Assembly (NCBI GenBank): GCA_026168455.1 | Contig: CM047425.1 | Span: 22,336,648-22,400,647 of the forward strand | Direction: 5' to 3' | Origin: Theocolax elegans | Lineage: Eukaryota > Arthropoda > Insecta > Hymenoptera > Cerocephalidae | Length of the DNA: 64,000 nt | The notes under the pieces: model-generated | What the model saw: the letters and a program-made list of their open reading frames with translations, nothing else | What the model was told of the DNA's origin: nothing | The model's database searches: none | Shown here: in pieces, positions 37,326 through 49,575 of the stretch | Numbering within the stretch: position 1 is the first letter of the stretch | Layout of the letters: every line of letters begins with the position of its first letter | Made by a program: the position numbers and the translations under genes

Positions 37326-37785
37326 CGGATATACATGTATATGTGGACCATAGAGCCCTACGGTCCAAAACATTATTTTCGCGAAGCCACACTTAAAAAG
37401 CTGTAGGAAAAAGTTTTCTCCTCACGAGCCATCTGGGATTTATCTCGACAAATAGAGCGAAAACCGGATCGAGTCTAATACGATGACGAGAGCATCGCTG
37501 AGGGCGATTCGGCTTCCCTCTTTTTTTTCCTTTATTTTCACCGCGAGTGCGCGCGCTCTCTTGCACTTTTTGCGAGTTATACACCACAAGAATCTATATA
37601 GCCCGTACATACGGGGACCCGGTTTTCCGGTAGCGCGGATCTGCTTTTGACGTTGGATTTTCCCCGGCATTAATCTTAATTAATGCCTCGGACGGGTATT
37701 ACGGGTAACCGCGTTACTTTTCGCATTCCGAGAGATTCGATACACTTTAATCAGTCTTCCTTGTTTTTGCGAGTGGGTTACCACC
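37326..37785. promoter_or_regulatory. GC-rich island with ATTA palindrome
   Basis: CpG-containing block. GGCATTAATCTTAATTAATGCCT at 37666-37688 is an imperfect palindrome with several ATTA/TAAT homeodomain cores. Frames of 64 and 76 codons are not convincing. Confidence 0.3.
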
Positions 37786-40700
37786 CCCGCTGCCTTTCTT
37801 TCGGATTTACACTCAGGTGAAATGATATTTTACAAAGACTCGCATTATCCGAATGCGTTCTTGCGCGATGCATTCGTTTACCTTTTTTTCCATTTTTTTT
37901 CTTTCCACCCGCGACACTGTCACTCTGCAACTGACAAATAATGCAATCCTATTTTTACCCCCACCTCTCCCACTCCTACCTCCCCTCTCTCTGTCTGACT
38001 CTCTCTCTCTCTTTCTCTGGAACCACCAAGCTTATTTTAATTAAATGTATGACACTTTTATAATTAAGTGCTTTTTTCCGAGTGCCCGATGAAATCTCAA
38101 CGAGATTGACGTTAATTATCATTCTTATATATGCTGTGTATAAAGAAAATCGTGGAAAATTGACCATAAAGACGCAGCTGGTAATACTGAAAATACATTA
38201 ATAGGATAATGAAAGGATATATGATATACGATTGGACGCTTATTCGATGCAGACGGAATATTTTTCTTTTTAATTAAGTAGCTAAAGATTGTCCATTATA
38301 TTTTTCAGACACTGATTAAATGTAATTTTTCACGATACCGCGATATCTTAAGAGTATAATAAAAGTTCCAGAAATCTATTTGTAAAAATGGAGCTAAAAT
38401 AAAAAAAACGGTTAGTTCTAATTAATACAGTCAGGTAAAACGTTAAATTTAATATTACTATTTGAAAATGCACTTTACATCTAACCCGAATGTTACAATA
38501 GTAATGTAACTTGTAAACTTATTTTCTTTCTTCGTAGTAATCGTAATTTTTTCATGAATATTCCATTTTTCTTCTCTTTCTAAGAAGGTAGATTAAATTG
38601 AAAACCAACAAATTGTAAAGAAAGGGAGAAAGCACACGAATATATAGATATATAGGTGTACGTAAGTTTAGTACGAGGCTTCGGCGATCCTTGACCCGGC
38701 ACCGTAGAAACGAGGCTTTACGCTTTACTTTTCTACAGTGTTACTCACCGTGAGTCACACATTGTGCTCGTCTTCTTGCCTCCGTTATGTGCATATAGAA
38801 GAAAATCGATTCGAAACCTTGTTTCTGTCTTAAGACTATCATTTAAAATTTTGCTCCCCTTTTTACGAACCTCAAAACGTACCAACGTATGAATTTAACT
38901 GAATTATTTAGTTTGGGTATAACCATTACGAACATCAATATGAAACGATCATCACTTCCTTTCTTCTCCTTCTTCTCCTTCTTCTTCTCTTGCTCCTTCT
39001 CCTTCTTTTCCATTTCCAATGTAATTTCAAAACTTTTTTAGTATTACAGCGACAATCCATCTTTGTTGCACGTAATCTACATACACGCGTTTTCAGAGAA
39101 TCGATAAACGCATAAATAAACTAATTATCTGCTGTGTACATTAATTGCGGTAACGTTACATAATTAATGTAAACATAATATTAGATACAAACTTAAGTAT
39201 AAACTAACATAATTCTGCAGTTAAAAAGTTGACTGTTTACCGAGGTGCGTGATGTAACGCGAAAGTAAGAAATGGCAAAAATGAATCGATGGAAAATATA
39301 TAAATATAGAAAAAAACAGTGTTTGATACGCGTTTGGATGTAGTTAATAACTGAAAACCGTCTGAATTTCAGAGTAAATCTTTGATAAACAACAGGGCGT
39401 CGCATCAAAATTGGAAAGATTCGTCTGGATGTATTCTTAGAAAACAATAATCTATTTTTGCAGTTCGAAGACAAAGTAATCCCTTGCTGCGTTATACGCG
39501 ATTAAAGTTTGCGTTACCGTTTTTTTTCTCTCTTCTCCTTTTTTTTCGAGTGCACTCTTTCACGCGACTGACATAAAGGAAGCCAGCGTGTATATCGATC
39601 GCGAAATAAAAACATCGGTACAGTGTGACGCACATCAACATAAAAATAAGCGTCGACCTCTCACAGGTGGAATTATCGCAAAAAGTCGTGCGGTGTAGGG
39701 TTCAATTAATTGTTTTCTTTTGACCCTACTACAAGCAGAGGTATGCCATGCCCTGAAATTGTTTTCAACTCGCGAGCCTCCACGTGCGTACACGCGTGAA
39801 ATTTCAAAAATTTGTTTTTTTATCATTTTCGCGGTCGTAGCTGTGCTTATTTATCGATTCGCTTCGTTTTTTTTTGTTATATTATTCACGGGGAAAACAA
39901 AATACAATTTTGCAATGGTCCTCAGCGGGCAGCCCATCAAGCTAATTGCTCGCGATAAAAATGTCAAGAGTCGAGAGTTGGAAATTGAAAAATTGTGCCG
40001 TTAATATGGCTTCTCTTCTCTATTTTCGCGAGATAAAAATGCGTAGTAAATACTAGTCAGATAATTGATGTAAATTCAATTACCGTTATTCAATTATTTT
40101 ACATAACGTTTGATTGTCAAAAGAGTGAAACGAAAATGTAATATGTAAATGGTGCCGATACACACGCACGCCCGCCCGCACCACAATATCCCATTATTAG
40201 AAAATTTATTTATTTTTGTTTTATGAAAAAAAAGTAATAACAACTGATACTTCGTAGTTTTATTTTTAAAAGGTTTTATTTCGTTAATATCTTATTCAGG
40301 TGCTTCAAATCTTCACGTTCTTTATTATCGTTTTATAAAACGAAATATTTATAATATTGCCTTGACGTCAACAGACGCTGATTTATTGATTATTTAATGA
40401 GCCTTGTCATTTTATTCTCTGGTTAATTTATAATAATTTTTCAAATTTATGTTCGCATAAAAATATTTAAACTTATGCATTAAATTATACACGAATGTAC
40501 ACACATCGCGGTAAAAAAAAAACATTGAAGCTTTGGATCGATATCGTTCGAATAATCTATATAATGTATATAAATCACATTAATCTCGCTTACAAGTGTA
40601 TATAATTTACAGTGGGACGAAACAAATTATAGATTTAAGAAATATTCTATACGTACATTCGTACTATTTTCTACAAGTGCAATTAAGTTACCAATAATAA

Positions 40701-41625
40701 ATTCAATATTTGATAAGCTGCTCGAAAATCCATACATATTGAAACAAACTAAAATTCTTCAAAATGAAAGTACATATATTCTCAGAGTTGTAACGATAAT
40801 AATATTTCAGTTCGGATATAGGAATCAAAGAAACGTAATTTATAATGTAGATCGATAATTTACAACAATTCGTGATTGATTTAACGATTTTTACCTAAAT
40901 AGATACTTTTTAAAGTATCTTAATCGAGTTATCGGTACGTTTATCTCAAAACGTCATTGAAGCTAATTGTTTGTAATTATATTCTGCTCGATGTAATTTT
41001 TAATAACTCTAAATTTAAAGTTAACGACAATATCAAACGTATATTTTTACAACTACGCATATTTGATTTTCCGATGGATTTATTATTTAATTTATACACT
41101 TCTCATTGAGTAATCCAATAGTAGCGAGTTCGATTGTAAGTAGAATGCAGCATAACATTCGCTCAACCCTTCGGTAATAGATCAGTTTTTAAGATTAGGT
41201 TAACATTTTATTTTAACGCCGGAGTTGCATTATCTCTAATTATATCATTATAAATTTATTTCATTTTTCTATATATATGTACTGTTACATAAGTATGAAA
41301 TGGCAAAAATATTAAGATTTTTGATAGTCGTTTAATTAATACTTACGCATAAATGGGAAAAATAATAAAAAAAAAGCACTGATACTTGAATAAAATAAAA
41401 ATTGTTACAGATATTACTTGAAAGCGGTTGGCGCCGGCGCTCTTGACTCGGAGTTCGTAAAAAGTATACACAGCGATCGACACTTTGACCGTTTCCGTTT
41501 CTGTTAAACATTTAGATGCGCGTCACCCACGGATTCGCGAATTTAGATTATTTTATTATAGAGTCACTTTTTACTAATATTCAGTTATTTAATATTTTTA
41601 AAAAATAAGTCAAGTTATTTTTACG
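37786..41625. other. AT-rich non-coding stretch
   Basis: Contains a CT-rich patch (37955-38022), the dyad GTGTTACTCACCGTGAGTCACAC (38738-38760, with AP-1-like TGAGTCA), and a CTTCTC-type repeat (38956-39010). A small CpG-rich patch lies at 39580-39800. No gene is supported. Confidence 0.45.
38956..39010. repeat. (CTTCTC)n pyrimidine repeat
   Basis: Degenerate CTTCTC/CTTCTT hexamers. Confidence 0.8.
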
Positions 41626-41627
41626 TA

Positions 41628-41860
41628 CACTGAGAAAAATGAAATAAGAAAAATTACTATATTTTATAGTAATGGTGGGACATACTTCGACTATCGTAAT
41701 TTTTGCTATATTTTATAGCAATTTTTCTTATGTACATAGTAATTTTTATAAAAATTATAACAAAAATTACTACAAAATATAGCAAAAATTACGATAATCG
41801 AAGTATGTCCCACCATTACTATAAAATATAGTAATTTTTATTATTTCATTTTTCTCAGTG
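41628..41860. mobile_element. palindromic MITE, 233 bp, flanked by TA
   Basis: The ends are CACTGAGAAAAATGAAATAA and its complement, and the inverted match extends through almost the whole element to a short centre near 41735-41755. TA lies on both sides (41626-41627 and 41861-41862), as expected for TA-targeting Tc1/mariner-type transposition. Each arm carries smaller AT palindromes of the CTATATTTTATAG type. There is no coding capacity, so it would have been moved in trans by a related transposase. Confidence 0.85.
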
Positions 41861-41862
41861 TA

Positions 41863-42255
41863 ATATTATAGAGTGAGCAGCCATTTTTTATAATAAAAAT
41901 GGTATTTCAAGTGTATATTCAAATGCTTTCATAAAAATAAAAAAATTTAATTTAAAACATTTTGAAATAATATATTTTCATAAAACATCTCTATATGCAA
42001 TTGATAAAGATTTATTATTAAAATGACAGTATATGTGAAAAATTAATCATCAACAATTGACACAAATTGAAAAAAATGTATTTTCCATTTTCTAAGCGAG
42101 GATATTGGTAAAAAGCTTTTAGAAAAGTAGAAACTTTATTTATAACGAAAAGTGGAAATAAAAAGGGTGACCGTATAGTATTTTGTTTTCGCGTAAACGA
42201 TTGTTTTATCAGGCATTTTTATCAAATTTAAGGTACATAAGATAAAACTATATCA
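41863..42255. other. AT-rich spacer
   Basis: No feature recognised. Confidence 0.4.
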
Positions 42256-42785
42256 TTTAGAAAATGATATCTCTTTGACGCGGTCTATGGATTTCTCAAA
42301 AGCATCGAGTAAAAGTATATGGAGTTTCGAAAATCAGTGGGTTTCGCGACACACGCACGTGGGTACGGGTCTTCCGAGTAAACCAGCAAACATAGGAAAA
42401 GTCTCTCGTGCAAAAAGTGTCGCGATTATTCGCGGTAAAAGACGAGCATCGCGCTCGCGAGGAAAAAGATCGATCGACGTACGAGGCGCTTATATTCCAA
42501 CTCCCACTACGTCTCGTTTCGCATGTTATACACACGTACACACGTACACACGTACATACGTATGGACTTTGTATAGCGTGGAGTTTTGCTAAGTTTCAGA
42601 CGCACTGTTAGCGCGAATAGGAAATGAGCCGTCCTTCCTTACTTACGCCTCGTTTCCCCTTTCGCCTTGTGCGTATACCTACGAATACGTGTATGTGTGT
42701 GTGTGTGTGTATAATATGTCCAAGAGAACCGGTGAACTCCATAAGACTCGCTGCGAGTCCAGATGGGTCGATTAGAAATGTCGAT
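42256..42785. promoter_or_regulatory. CpG-rich island with octamer and GT repeats
   Basis: CpG-dense at 42340-42500. It then has a CACACGTA octamer repeated three times (42530-42555) and a (GT)n tract near 42690-42710. Overlapping frames up to 105 codons show no domain. Confidence 0.3.
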
Positions 42786-44275
42786 ATCCGCTTTGGCTAT
42801 GTATGCTTCATCTATATATCTACTCTTTTTTCTTTTCTTTTTTTAACTTAAATTCTTTTAATCATTTAGATGCTGCGCCGAAGACTTTTAATCTAATTTC
42901 ATCGGAATATTAATAACGCGTTGAGACGCAACATGCATTTATTCAACGTTTCTTCATAAATTATTTTTCACTGTATATCTATATTTTATATTTCTTAGAC
43001 ATTTATCAAATAATTTGGGATAAATATATGATATTCCTATACACATTTACTTATTCTCGAAATTGAATCTGCAGATTAAATTCAAACTTATAATGAATTA
43101 TACAAAAATTTATAAAAATTGTACAGTTGCGAATATTGGATAAAAAATAAAAATCTTTCTTAAAAATGGTGTATTGTAAAAATAGTATTTATTGACAAAT
43201 CGCAAAATATAAACGTTACAAAAGAAGAGATGAAAATAAAATAAAAACAAATAATGAAAAATTTAACTGAACGTACTTGACATCGTAAATCGGGGCAAAT
43301 TCGACCTCAACCTTTTTTTGTGAGTATTCTTTTTATACCGCTCGTAATTTTTCGTAAAAATTAAAAGCTCAAGTTTTCTTCACGTCAAACACGAAAAATG
43401 CATCCGAACTGAGCAAAACATTTAGAAAATATTTCGCAAATAAAAATTTGTTCTAATTTATGGAGATAATATTTTAAAAATAAAAAAAAGGAATAACAAG
43501 AAAAAATATGAAACAGTACAATCCGATCGCAAAACATAAACTGTATATATTATATACACTATTCACATTAGATCAAATCGAATTAAACTTTATTTAAATT
43601 ATTACAAGATATTAAATTGTAGTTTTCTATTTTAAATGTAATCGATTAAAATACTTATGTCGCATTGCTGTATAATTGCGGTATTTAATATAAAATCATA
43701 CTGAACGAAGCAGAGGGTAAGAGTAACTACAGTCACCTATCTAAAGCTGAAATATACATTGCTTTCTTGACTTTCAACTAATACAAACGTGAATAATCTT
43801 ACACGTATATAATTATAATTATTAAATATTAATAATAAAAAGTAGGTAGTTATTAAGCTCTAAATCTTACGGATTATACATGTATAAATAAATTGTACAT
43901 CATTTCCATAATACGGAAAGAAATTTTATTTAAATGATAATCGCGTTGAATACTGTTTTAAAAAAAATTGCAACAAAAATAATAAACATGAACATATTAA
44001 AATATAAAACATAATGTATTTTCATATTTTTATAACTCAAAACTGTTATAAGTGTCACAAGAAAAATGTAATCAACGGATATTTGCTGCGTCAGTCGAAT
44101 GCGATAAGGTGTTTTAGTCATCAAAAAAAAAAGGAGAAATAAAAAAAGAAATCTAAATTATACGTGGAAATTGAAAAGCAAGATGACGATAAACATTTTA
44201 AAGTGTTAAAGATGACTAAGCTAGTTTTATTAAAAATTACGGTAATCTGCACCCTACGAAGAAACAAGAAGGCAC
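42786..44275. other. AT-rich spacer
   Basis: No feature recognised. Confidence 0.45.
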
Positions 44276-44347
44276 AAGAGAAAGAATGAGAGGGGGAGAG
44301 GGGGAGAAGGAGAGAGGAGGAGAGGAGGAGAGGGAGAGAGGGAGAGA
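44276..44347. repeat. purine tract (GAG/GGAGA)n
   Basis: About 70 bases of almost uninterrupted purine on the plus strand. Confidence 0.85.
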
Positions 44348-46565
44348 AAAAAATATGCATGGGTTATAACCGAAGTTTGTCTTATTCGTGTTACACTTAT
44401 ACGAGTAAGAGAAAAGCTTGTCATCATTAATTTAATAGTAAATAAAGGTCAAAAGTAAGTATACATGGCACGGTTCGGATAAGGCACTAACCAAGAGAAA
44501 AAAAAGAATTTACTTTTTCTAGTTCAAACTGTCATATATAGTTAACGATCGAACTGGGATATCTAAAATCTACTCTTGTACGGATGACAGCGTATTCCAC
44601 AAAACTCTTTCTCTCTTTCTCTTTGTCGTTCTCTTTCTTTTTCTCTTTCTCTCTTTATATCTTTTCGTATTAATATACTAAATAAAAAACCAATATACTT
44701 TTTCAACTTTTAAATTCTTCCCTTATTATTGAATATTTGAAATACTCGTATTAAAAACTATGCCTTATATTGGACGGCAGAAATTAAATTTTCCTTTGAA
44801 AAAAATGGCAAAAAGAGAAAATCACGTAATTCTCTATTGAATACATAAAACGATATTATACTCGTGTAATAGAATTTCAGGATGAATTTCACATATATAT
44901 TATTAATATTTTTCATTAATGTATTTATATCAATGTTGAATATTCTGCAATTATTATGGTTACTATATCCAACGATTAAAAAGTAGAACGCAATTTTCTG
45001 CGTTTCTTTTTGCAAAACGAGCAATGCATTAAATGTAAAATAGATTGATAAAAATAAAATAAGAGTAATGTTGATCCTTACTGTATTTTTACACGGTTTC
45101 TACTGATGATTAAGTCCGTCCGATGGAAGAAAAACCTCATTTCCTCCCGAGTCCATCAAAAAAGGCCTGCAAGGAGAAAGTTAATCGATGCATTTCAAAG
45201 CCATTCAATTTTTTTTAAATAAAAAATTTCTAATTTGAATTACATTATAAATTATATACTGCATAGCTTATTTATTTAAAAAAAAAGTACACCATGCATT
45301 GCTTAAATCATTGTAATATATTTTACTCTCGAAAAATTCTAGGTAATTAAATATTCATATGGTATAAAAAATAAATTTAAAAAAATAAAAAAAAGTAACG
45401 AAATACGTTTGCAATGTTTATATGCGATACGCGCTAATTATATTAATGCTAAAATATGTAGATTTCTATAGACAGCCTCTTATGAACTATTGACGTGCAA
45501 AAAGTTAAAAATATGCTTATAATAAATAAGTGGAGACATTTTAATAAGCAATTGCTACCTATGTATATTTTATTAATTCCTTCACGTCACTAGGCAATAT
45601 TATAAAGGGTTCACTCTAAAATAATAGAATTCACGAGTGGATAAATGAGAATTACGTCATCAATATTTAATAATAACTCAAAATTAATAAAAGATCACAT
45701 TACTTCAATGAAAGGGGATAATTTTAAATGTTGAATATTAATTTTAGATAAAATATTTGTAATTTAAAAGCATTTTTGTGTTCCTAATAATATAATTAAC
45801 GCATAAAAGTATCATAATTATACTTAGAATGACATCGTTTAGTAATATTTATAGTACTCGTTGTAGATCTTCCTTGTCAAATATATTTTATGTGGTATAT
45901 ATGTTATAACATTTTCAATTTTAGAGACTTTTAAAATTTAGAAATAAATGGAATTTCGAGTTGCGTCATGAAATTCGAAGTCATATTTTGATAATATTTC
46001 TATTAATATAAATTAATATTTAAATACAACGTAGAATTTTTAAAATATAGTATTATATTCATCGTATTTTCGCACGGGCATTTTCTCCAACAAGCACAAA
46101 TCTTTAAGATAATAGAAAAATCTTTACCTAAAATCACTAGATGAATATTTTTGACAGGTATACGTAAAATTTTTAGGTAAACGATTTTTCTAAGAAATAC
46201 ATAGTTTGTTCAATTGCTTTGTTAAGTAAAATGCTTAAAAGGTTCACGTAGAGCCATCTTACGAAAATCATTCAAATCGAATAATTTTCATCGTCGATTT
46301 ATTAATGTTTACTTAGATGTCGCTTATGTGAGAAAAAAATGTATAAGGAATAATAGATTTTATTACCGAGAAATAATAGACTGTTTAATTAATGTTTAAT
46401 GGTCATAGGAGGAACGTAACATTATTGAATAGCGCGCGAATTATCTTTTTTATTTACCTTAAAATCTAGGGCCTTATATAATAACATTTAACAACTTCCA
46501 CATTGAGCTTAATCTAAAGTTAATTGGGAAAATAAGATGAAAATGTTGACTCTGCGTTACCACGG
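44348..46565. other. AT-rich spacer
   Basis: CT-rich patch at 44605-44660. Nothing else recognised. Confidence 0.45.
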
Positions 46566-46600
46566 CAGTCTGTATGTACGCGTGTGTGAGCGCGTGTGAG

Positions 46601-46641
<41 letters not shown>
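46566..46641. repeat. (TG)n microsatellite with degenerate GCGTGTGAGC lead-in
   Basis: A GCGTGTGAGC-like decamer repeats with drift at 46580-46600. It leads into a pure TG run at 46607-46641. Confidence 0.9.
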
Positions 46642-46644
<3 letters not shown>

Positions 46645-47090
46645 GATATATACATATAAACAGCAAAGTAGAGTATATTACCTCATAAACATTAAAACGA
46701 AATTTACGGTAAAAATGCCGAGAAAATCGATGGTACGATACACAGAACTAATTACCCATAATAAAACGAATGTTGTCTTCCTGCATTATACATTATCATT
46801 ATATTTACAAAGGAGTTTATTATAAATTATATTATGTTATATACATACACGTATATATATATAGGTGTACGCGTAAACATATTTTTTTTCAATAAAGACT
46901 TGACGTCAATTATAATTATACCAACGGATTTGCATTGTATACTTAATAAATAATTTATTCGTCGAATAAAAAATGCGAAATGGTCATGGAAAACACATGG
47001 CACGAATCCAGTGATACGTGATAAAAGAAAAAAATAGAGAGTAAATAAAAATAAGAAAATGTACGGAGTAATACGTGTGTAGTAGAGAGG
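46642..47090. other. AT-rich spacer
   Basis: A 124-codon minus-strand frame (46827-47201) is mainly Phe/Tyr/Ile and has no recognisable domain. Confidence 0.4.
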
Positions 47091-47840
47091 TATATACGGT
47101 AGAGTCGCGCGTACCTCGTGCCCTTTCATCCATTCTCTCTGGTGGGCATAAACGAAGACACAAAGAAATGTTAATTCGCCGAGTTTTATGTCGCGCGTCA
47201 TAATCCTACATCCGCGAGGTAGGATATAATTTAAATAAAAACACGGGCGTTTGCTCCTCTTTGGAAGTAAAGCGCGTAGTCTCGTAACAGACCGATGATT
47301 ATTTTCCCATTGAGACGCAGGGCCGTATCTCCCGGGCGTCTATTTAATCACATTAAACAAGGACACGATTCCGGGCAAAGCTCCTCGTCGTCGTTGTCGT
47401 CCTCGCCGGGCTAAAAACAATCTAAACGAAGATTATTCAGCCTGGAGTGTAAGCGACGACGGACCGAGGAGGAAAGACTATATAAGAGGAGCTTAAGACG
47501 GCCGTGTGTACCGGAGGGAGAGGAGGAGAGAGAGGGAGAGAAGGATCGAAAACGAGCCAGCGAAGAGGGAGAGTGAGAGAGAGAGAGAGAGAGGACGAGA
47601 GAGATAGTCGCGGGAACGCCGGTGCTGCCTTTTTTCCGAGATAAAAGCCCTACCGAGGTGGGAGGAGAGAACACACACCGAAGGCTCCCACGACCCCCCG
47701 AGAGCCTTCCTCTGCAAAACTGTACCGCCTTTTCTTTCGCGCTTTTTCCTCCCGAGTATAAGCGCCGCTTCGTTTTCTTGGAGGAGTTTGACCTCCTCGA
47801 TTGGGCCAATTTTACACCAGTTTCATTTTTTCCCCTTTAA
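47091..47840. promoter_or_regulatory. CpG-rich island with GA tract
   Basis: CpG-rich (47100-47130, 47260-47470) followed by purine-rich DNA with a GA microsatellite (about 47571-47605). A 132-codon minus-strand frame is Ser/Arg/Leu-rich across the purine tract and was not accepted. Confidence 0.3.
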
Positions 47841-49195
47841 CCTATCTATTGATTTACTAGCCTATCCCCCATATTTTTTCCTTACTCCTCATTATTTCAC
47901 GTGATTATTTAATATTTATGGATTTCTTACAACAACCACTCTACAGTTAAAAATACTGATCACTCGTAAATTCCCCCGATTTAGCCAAAGAACAACGATT
48001 AATTATCAAAATCTACAATAATTACTCGATGCCGGGGGGTATACTTTATTCGATTAAACGAAAATCTCATTAATATGCTCGAAACGCCAATACGCGTATA
48101 ATTTTCGTATAAATAAAAAAAAAAGAAGCAGTTGCATACCCGGAGTATATCAATAAACGATAAGTGGCATTTTTCTACTCGATTTATTATCGTAAATTAT
48201 AAGGATTACATTACTATGTATACGTAATTGACTAATGCTTTTACAATAACCGATAACACGCACGAAAATTAAGCAATGTTGATATTTGCATTAATCACGT
48301 ACGGATTTTGCAGTAATGAAAAGAAATAATAATATTCGATTGTTTTCATTTTTATTGTTTCGCTCATTCGGAATATGAAAGAATTAAGCGGAATTCTTAA
48401 ATTTAACAACACCGGCAACAAATAACAATTTTCACGATACGCCGTACGATGTGTATGTACGCGTGTACGCACACCTATACAAGTAAATGTAAAACATAAT
48501 GTTTCATTATTAAAAAATAATGCCGTAAATCAAAATGTTAGGAGAACATTGCAATTACAAGGGTATAAACAAATATAAAATAATCAATTGGAAACATTTG
48601 CCGCATATAATTCTGTTGTGCGTTAAATATATACATATTATATATATATAGCTTGTGAAATATACGTTTGAAAAATTTTATACACATGTACAACTCGTAA
48701 AAGTATACCGTAATGATTTTTAAAAATAATTTATACATTCGTTCCGTGTAATATAAACAAAAATTTATTCATCAGTATATAGAGCGATTTAACGATTTAT
48801 ACTTTAATTAAATATCCTTTTTTTTCGTCGCTTATACACTGCATCAATTTTGCACAATGACTAAAATAAATAAAAATGATATTGTAACGTTTATTACGTA
48901 AAATTAAAATAACAATTCGCATTAAATAAATTTATACGTCTATTTCGTTAAATCAATTGTTTGTTTATATGCGTGGTTTGTACACGCGCAACGAAAGTTA
49001 TACACATTTACACACACGAATTAAAAGGAGACTCTCATTATTTCCAAATGAAGCGAACGCTTCTTAACAATTATATAAAAAAAGAGAGGGAAGGAGGAAA
49101 CGTCACGAAGAAGTAAGAAAACTCATAATTAGGAATTTTAAAAGAAGGTATGTACAAAAAGATGTATAGAGGTGTGTGTTTGTGTATATACGCAG
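47841..49195. other. AT-rich spacer
   Basis: No feature recognised. Confidence 0.45.
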
Positions 49196-49575
49196 CGGTA
49201 TACGTTTAAAGTTCAAACGTTACGAAGTTTCGCGCGGCAATCAAGTAGGTAGGGAACCTTTTTAGGTGCTTCGTTTCCCGTCGCCACTTTATAAGAGAAA
49301 AATTCTCCAATCCCATTTTGCCATTGTTGTGCTCTAACGAACCCATATTCACCCCGCGGTTCTTATAAACCAGCGGTGCGCGTGCACGACCGGCACGCGA
49401 GATAAACCATTTTGTCTCTTACGGTGCACAAAAGGAACGCGCTAACCCCTGCGGTAAACACCGAGTGTTCGACGTTCAAACATCTAGATCTATCGGTACA
49501 GTTCCAACAAATTAATGCAAAACTTCCAAAAAATATTATATACAAACGGTGTAATAGAGGAACAAGTTTTTTGGT
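49196..49575. promoter_or_regulatory. small GC-richer block
   Basis: 49200-49500 is distinctly less AT-rich than its neighbours and has several CpG-rich words. Short frames occur on both strands without a domain. It could be a regulatory element. Confidence 0.2.
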
